Below, piece after piece: positions 58,723-64,000 of a DNA stretch of 64,000 nucleotides (position 1 is its first letter; every line of letters starts with the position of its first letter). The translations under genes were made by a program, and so were the position numbers. This DNA is from Steromphala cineraria. Lineage: Eukaryota; Mollusca; Gastropoda; Trochida; Trochidae. Below the pieces are notes generated by a model. It was not told where the DNA came from, did not search any database, and worked only from the letters and a program-made list of their open reading frames with translations. Where the stretch lies: NCBI GenBank assembly GCA_916613615.1, contig OU744726.1, positions 18,231,515 through 18,295,514 of the forward strand. Reading direction: 5' to 3'.

Positions 58723-61700
58723 TTTATTTAACATTACTATAAGAAAGGTAAGTGAGTGTCAGTGTCTTCAATACTCTTCATCTGTCAAACGTTCGATATG
58801 AATGTCATCAAGACCAACCTTTGGCGCCATTTGGTAATAAAGCTTCCTCCTGTGAAAATAAATTAAAAATTCCAGTTATTAAAGACAGATTATAATTACC
58901 ATAACAATACAACTCATGCATATACAATTGATAACACTTAAAATGGTCTTCGTTTCAATTGCTTTAAAATTCATAAAGTAGATAATAGGTTATTATTTGT
59001 AAAATCATCTAAAACTGTTTCACTGCTTATATCAATATACCCGTGAGTGACTCAAGTCCTGCATCAAAATCAAATACTCAGAATTAGTGCTTTACTAATT
59101 AATAGTAAATATCAATAACCATTTATAGTTTACCACTGAGTCCTGCATCAAATATTCGAGAATTTCTGACAGGGCATATAAAGATTAAGCTGTGTTTGGC
59201 GAAATGAATATTTTGATCGTGGTATTTTTTAAAGAACTTTTACAACAAGTCCCTTGACTCAGTATTTTGTAGATTTATCACTGTGAAACATTTTCACTCC
59301 AAAATTAATATCTGGATGATAAGTTTGTATGGTATTACCTGATAAAAACCTCAAATGTTCCATCCCTGTTCAGTTATTATGCGGCGTCCCTTGATCTCTC
59401 ATTTCTCAGACAATCTGTCAGTCAGCCAACTGTAAAATGGAAATAACCAAAATTAAACAATCTCGATTTTTTGTTAAGACAAAAGCAGCCAAGCAGAGGC
59501 AATGGGCCATGTTGCACATTGGATAAAAAAATGTCCCATTAAAAATTTGAAATTTACTATTGAATGATGAAAAGGAAATTGCCCACTAGAAAATAAGAAA
59601 AGCACCGAAAAGCATGAACATGGCCCGTTGTAAAAGATGTCTTTCCTAATCCCGGTATGTCACAAACTGATTTACACAATAACAGTGCTATGACTTAGGA
59701 ATTGAAAGCTGTAATAATTGCAGAGAGTTGTTATTATTACTGATTTGTTATGTAGCTTATACTAGTATTACCGTATTCGACGTAATAAGCGCCCAGGTCC
59801 AATAAGCGCCCCCCAAAGCATTTTGTAATTATAAATCTAATAACCGCCCATGTACCAGCCATACATTATTAAATTATCAATTCAACGTATTCACTTTGTT
59901 TCAAGGGAAATTAAAGGATAAAATAGCGACAATATGTGTTATTTTCTACTCAGTAATGTATAAGTATGGTTTGAACGTCTCTATCAGTTATCAAAGACAA
60001 TCTGTACACAGTTCCACTTCAGTAGTCTTTATTTTTCGGTAGTCATTCACATCACTTTGATAAGCGCCCACCCAAGTCAAGTTTTTAAGCGCCCTGAGCG
60101 CTTATTACGTCGAATACGGTATATACACCACTCACAAAATGTTATTTCGAAAAGCATACAAGTGACCTAAGGCAAGCCGTAACATTTAGTAATAAATTAG
60201 ATTAATACCGTGAAGCACAAACGCAGTAAACAGCTTTCTAGAAGAATTTCATTGAGATTGTCAAATATTCACACTCTTCTAGCACATTTCTTATCCATTT
60301 TGTAAAATAAACGAAAAACTTAGAATTGTAATGTTTTTTACCTGCTAGTTTACTGTTAATATAATGCAGTTGAAATTAATTAAAATTCATAAAATTAAAT
60401 ATCAACTTTTTTTATCGAAATCATGGGATTTATTACACATCTTCGTTGAATTGTAAACGAATTGTAAGCGAAATTAAAATCTTTGTTACCCATACGAATT
60501 AAGCTATCTAAAAAAATACTCAGATATTCCATAACTGAAATATGACATAATTTCTGGAATCTATCACGTTTATGTCGTACAGAAGAATAATTTTCAATGA
60601 CTTGGTACAGGCTTCGCACAATTTCTCCAAAAACAAATTGCAAGACCAATTTCAAGGCTTTTTTTGGCAAAATTAAGGCCAATAATTCAAACCGATGACA
60701 TCAAGCATGAGTAGTGTTCATAATTGCTGTTTAATTACATATATACGGTACATAAAGTGGAAACGTGACCCATAAAGCACCATAATAAACTTATTTACAA
60801 ATATGCACACTCATAATTTCAATTAATTTGATTAAATTTCTAAAATAAAAGATGAAAGATTAAATAGAACTAATTAGGATGTAGCTGGGATGATTCATTA
60901 CAAATATGAAAAAATTTATCAGGATCCGACGGAAAATAACTGCATTTCATTTATGCTACACTAATATAAGCAAGTCTATGGAAACAACGTCAACGTCCGA
61001 ATTAGATCGAGAAACTCTACCTGCAACCCCACTGGATATGTGCGAGGCTACATCATTCTGCGACAGAACACGTTGTGACAGCTACATGTAGCTCCTTGCC
61101 AACATTTAGGCCAGGGCTAGTGTCACAATCTGTTATTTAATCACCAAAACTTTTTTTAACCTCACTGTAAATATCTGCACCGCAGCGCACACACAGAAGT
61201 GGTAAAAATCTTCACATATGAAGGATACTACTATACTTGGAAGAAGAAGAAGTTTCGGTCTACGTCCGAATATAACTGGCACGGTCTGTAGCCAAACTGT
61301 CTGAAAGTCTGTGAAAACATCGCAAAGAAGCCTCAAGTGACTGTATCAACGTACGTTTCAGAAATTTTACGATGATACAAGAATACTTGTGTGAATAAAC
61401 TGTGGTGTTTTGAGCATTGCTAGCAAAACGAGGCTTGCAATTATCAAAACAAACAAGCTTGTACCGAGTGAACTTTGAAACAGCTGATCGTCAATGATCA
61501 AATAGTTTCCAAACTCCTCACTACTCATGTGACGAAACAACGTCATACAAGTCAGTTGAGCAATGCGGTTCGCGGTGAGGAGTTTGTCCGTGTTTTCTTT
61601 CTAGTCACAGAATTTTACATAATAAATGCCGAATACCGTAAATCGGTTATTGTCGATTCGAACTAAAACATAAATTACAGTGAATGTAGATGATAAAAAA

Positions 61701-62090
61701 ATGCAATACAATAGAAACGAAATGTACAGTACATGTACTTTCAGCCTGAACTGTACTGTACGGTGACTGCAATATTTTTAAAATTCAAATACATCGGCTA
61801 CTCTAATCTGTTTCGAATGCTTTTGTTGAAATAACACTCAGGTATTCAAAGCTTCATTTAAACTTTCTTTACTGGCCAAATGTTTTAACGAAATTGGGTA
61901 CTTACCTTCGATAGGGAAAGTAAATCCTTTGCCGGTAAATTAGAAAAACACTGTCTTGCGTGTAGCGACTCTTCAAGTTTACGCGACATCAAACATGGCG
62001 ACGATAATGACGTCATAACTAAAAATGATGACGTCAGAGGATTTTGTGTTGGCGCGTAAAGACAAAAATAGATTTCCAAGTCCACAAGTC
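58723..62090 (-). other. three-exon transcription unit inside element B
   Basis: Promoter: two TGACGTCAT sites, then TCGTCGCCATGTTTG, as in element A. Exon 1 ends at 61906 (donor GTAAGT) and from 61989 can read MSRKLEESLHARQCFSNLPA, KDLLSLSK. Exon 2 is 59339-59429 (91 bp; acceptor CATTTTACAG, donor GTAATA) with stops in all three frames from its 5' side. Exon 3 starts at 58849 (acceptor TTTTCACAG), reads RKLYYQMAPKVGLDDIHIER, LTDEEY, stop (58768-58770), then AATAAA (58723-58728). A coding frame across all exons was not found. Confidence 0.55.
59771..60119. mobile_element. TA-flanked mariner/pogo-like MITE
   Basis: 22-bp inverted ends begin CCGTATTCGACGTAATAAGC (59771 onward; complement to 60119), flanked by TA at 59769-59770 and 60120-60121. 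Sub-terminal AAGCGCCC motifs repeat inside. It has no gene and is nested within element B, in the intron between exons 2 and 1 of the unit there. Confidence 0.88.
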
Positions 62091-62439
62091 AGCAAGCTTT
62101 ATATTATTTTATTTATTCAAGAAGAGTATTGTGTTCAAACATTATAAAAAGTAATGCATCATTGAATTAAAAATCTTAACTTTACCTAATCAAGTCTAAG
62201 ATATTACCTCCACATTGTCATTTAGCAAAATCCTTAAATCTTATTTATTAATCACATTCAATTGTCATCAATCTATAGTCTAAAATTTTAATTAATTGGG
62301 GGCCTTAGGCCTATAGTGTTTTAAAGGCCAGGGCTATTTAATCTTTTTATGTCGGAACGCATGAACTAGTAAAATATAACAATGATTAACAAGAAAAAAT
62401 TCAATTAGGCCTACACAGAGAAAAGATAGGCCTAGCTCA

Positions 62440-62520
62440 CGTCGCTAGGACGTTGTGAGGACGTCTTGACATATGAATTACGTTCTGAGGACGTCGTGAC
62501 AACGTAACCGTAGCGATATG
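62440..62520 (+). repeat. short ACGT-rich patch in element B
   Basis: GGACGTTGTGAGGACGTC, then ACGTTCTGAGGACGTCGTGA and CAACGTAACC. It shares GGACGTTGTGAGGACGT with the units at 63530 and 63826. Confidence 0.8.
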
Positions 62521-62989
62521 TTGAATATTCTTTATATTTGCGTGTTTTCCTTGATAGACAACATTTCATTGTATTTATAATCGAATGGAGAGATCAAGCA
62601 AGCTAAGCTTACAAAACATAAGTGATGTAACTATCATTTCGGACTATGTAATTGAATGAGAATAAATCATTACTGTTCTTACGACTGACTTATTTTGTAT
62701 TTCATTTATCAAAGTTTTATCGGATTTCTAGGTTTAAAGAAAACAAAATGAGACATGTAGGCCTACATCTTTAACTGTATGTCAAATGATTTACGACTAC
62801 AATTTTGGAAATGCATTTTAAGACTTGAAGTGAGAATGCATGGTTGTGGGCTAATTAACTATTCGAGACAAGGAAGTACCGATAAACTAAAAAATGTTGC
62901 AACTGAAATAGGAAAGATTGATATTTATTGACTATTTGCCCGGCGTTTATAAATATATTGCGATTGGTGGTTGCCTTGCAAAACTGAGA

Positions 62990-63235
62990 CCATGAGAGCA
63001 ACTCCGTGAGTTGTGTTGGGTCCCATTCTTATGACCAACTTTATAAACAGTGTCATTTGATCAGGAAGTATCGAGTGTCGAAAGAAACTCACATTTTAAA
63101 GCTAAGCGACTTTTTATAGTAGGCCTAACAATAAGAAGGGTTGATTTGCTATTGTGATCGAAAACCGGACAATGACGCGAGTCAATTAGTAAAAACTTAA
63201 TATTTTTAACACTTATCGAAAACAATCAGAATGGC
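62990..63235 (+). repeat. ~220-bp dispersed block, copy 2
   Basis: It matches 27790-28010 in order and orientation: AACTCCGTGAGTTGTG, AGTGTCATTTGATCAGGAAG and GATCGAAAACCGGACAATG. It lies inside element B. Confidence 0.65.
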
Positions 63236-63509
63236 ATTAAGGAGTTGATACTGATCGATTAGTTATATAACTAATCTATTTAAATTTGTGAATTTATGAC
63301 TATAATAATATAATATGTGACTGTTTTCAGATTTTCAATAAAAACAAGTTTTTATCCATTGATTTGTGTGTGAGATTATTTGATATATAATGATTTTTAT
63401 CATATACGTTCATATTAGATCAATAAATCGAATACTTATAAATATGTAATGAAAAATATAATCAATTATATATTCATCTTTCTTTTGTGATTACATAAAC
63501 TTTGGCATA

Positions 63510-64000
63510 GTTTTCCTTCTGTAAACGTTATCAGGACGTTGTGAGGACGTTAGACTTTACGTGACATAACAACGTTAAAGTTACGTAAAAAGTACGTACA
63601 ATCTATCGTTGTAACAACGTTGGGGAATGACGTTATATTTCACCTACTTAGTACGTCTCAGATACGTATCAAAATAACGTAACCAAAATAAAGGGTTTCA
63701 CTAGACCGTTGGGCAAATATAACTGTAAGTCCTCTCTCGTTTTAGTATTTCAAGGGTTAATGTGGATTTATTTTTCATATTTCTCAATAACTTTCCTTGA
63801 TTTATGTGCTGTAAAAACTTCGTAATCAGGACGTTGTGAGGACGTTAGACTAGACGTCGAAATACTACATAATAGTTACGTAATAAGTACGTAGAACACA
63901 ACGTCGGAACAACGTTGAGAAATTACGTTATGTTTTACGTCCGAAGTACGTACCAGCTACGTCCAAAAACTACGTTACCAAAACACGACCTTCCTACAAC
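63510..64000 (+). repeat. 295-bp tandem units rich in ACGT at the window edge
   Basis: TCAGGACGTTGTGAGGACGT starts at 63531 and again at 63826. Both units continue with AGACT.., ACGTA.TAAGTACGTA and AACAACGTTG. The second unit runs off the window. About 25 ACGT cores lie in 490 bp. Confidence 0.88.

Larger units (their letters stand above)
58001..64000. mobile_element. element B: relative of element A, extends past the window
   Basis: The left end CCCAGCTAACAAATCTACGT at 58001 is followed by 370 bp of AACGTTGT/GACGTTGTGACAACGT motifs. Matching ACGT-rich DNA occurs at 62440-62515 and from 63520 to the window edge. No closing GCTGGG end is seen, so the right boundary lies beyond 64000 unless it is internal. 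It contains a minus-strand three-exon unit with a promoter like that of element A, a TA-flanked MITE and one copy of a dispersed 220-bp block. Confidence 0.6.

Noticed and set aside
60395..60682. 95-codon minus-strand open frame (ILPKKALKLVLQFVFG start)
   Set aside because: Begins with TTG rather than ATG, no splice signals or domain, and such lengths can occur by chance. Kept only as part of element B.

Overview
The window is AT-rich eukaryotic DNA from an animal. Spliced exons with GT/AG boundaries, a multi-EGF receptor gene with a fucolectin-like (F5/8 type C) domain, and a dense mix of DIRS, Ty3/gypsy, L1-like, CR1/jockey-like, Tc1, piggyBac-type and Merlin-like elements all point to an invertebrate. 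A lophotrochozoan, probably a bivalve mollusc, fits best. The species call is inference, not something the sequence proves.

Layout. 1-2760: a decayed DIRS-type retrotransposon on the minus strand, cut by a 582-bp piggyBac-type MITE at a TTAA site. 2860-4765: an L1-like fragment interrupted by a dead Tc1/mariner copy. 5520-10900: a CR1/jockey-like LINE fragment joined to a nearly complete but inactivated Ty3/gypsy element. 11701-29546: two exons that may belong to one minus-strand gene, a signal-peptide exon and an EGF exon, separated by about 18 kb. That stretch holds a decayed L1-like LINE carrying a 4.15-kb TA-flanked insertion in its RT active site, a tyrosine-recombinase pseudogene, a 0.6-kb foldback element made of CTCGTAATTACGAG palindromes, a second DIRS fragment and an ATGCT microsatellite. 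29550-48500: mostly transposon-derived sequence, including a Merlin-like element with clear 8-bp target duplications, LINE remnants, hairpins, and a 3.36-kb element (A) with ACGT-rich ends.

48630-56307: eleven consecutive exons of one minus-strand gene. In order they encode at least seven EGF-like repeats, a two-exon galactose-binding domain, a transmembrane helix and a cytoplasmic tail with tyrosine motifs. Every junction keeps reading-frame phase. The 5' end is not seen. Upstream lie a decayed EGF exon, a 127-bp satellite, and the start of a second ACGT-rich element (B, 58001 to beyond the window end).

The most unusual material is the pair of elements A and B. Both start with CCCAGC, have terminal regions full of ACGT/AACGTT palindromes, and contain a three-exon transcription unit with a matching CRE-rich promoter, a 90-91 bp middle exon and a terminal exon followed by AATAAA. 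They look like one unclassified family of DNA transposon carrying its own, or a captured, spliced gene. I saw no tRNA, rRNA, CRISPR or prokaryotic operon structure.
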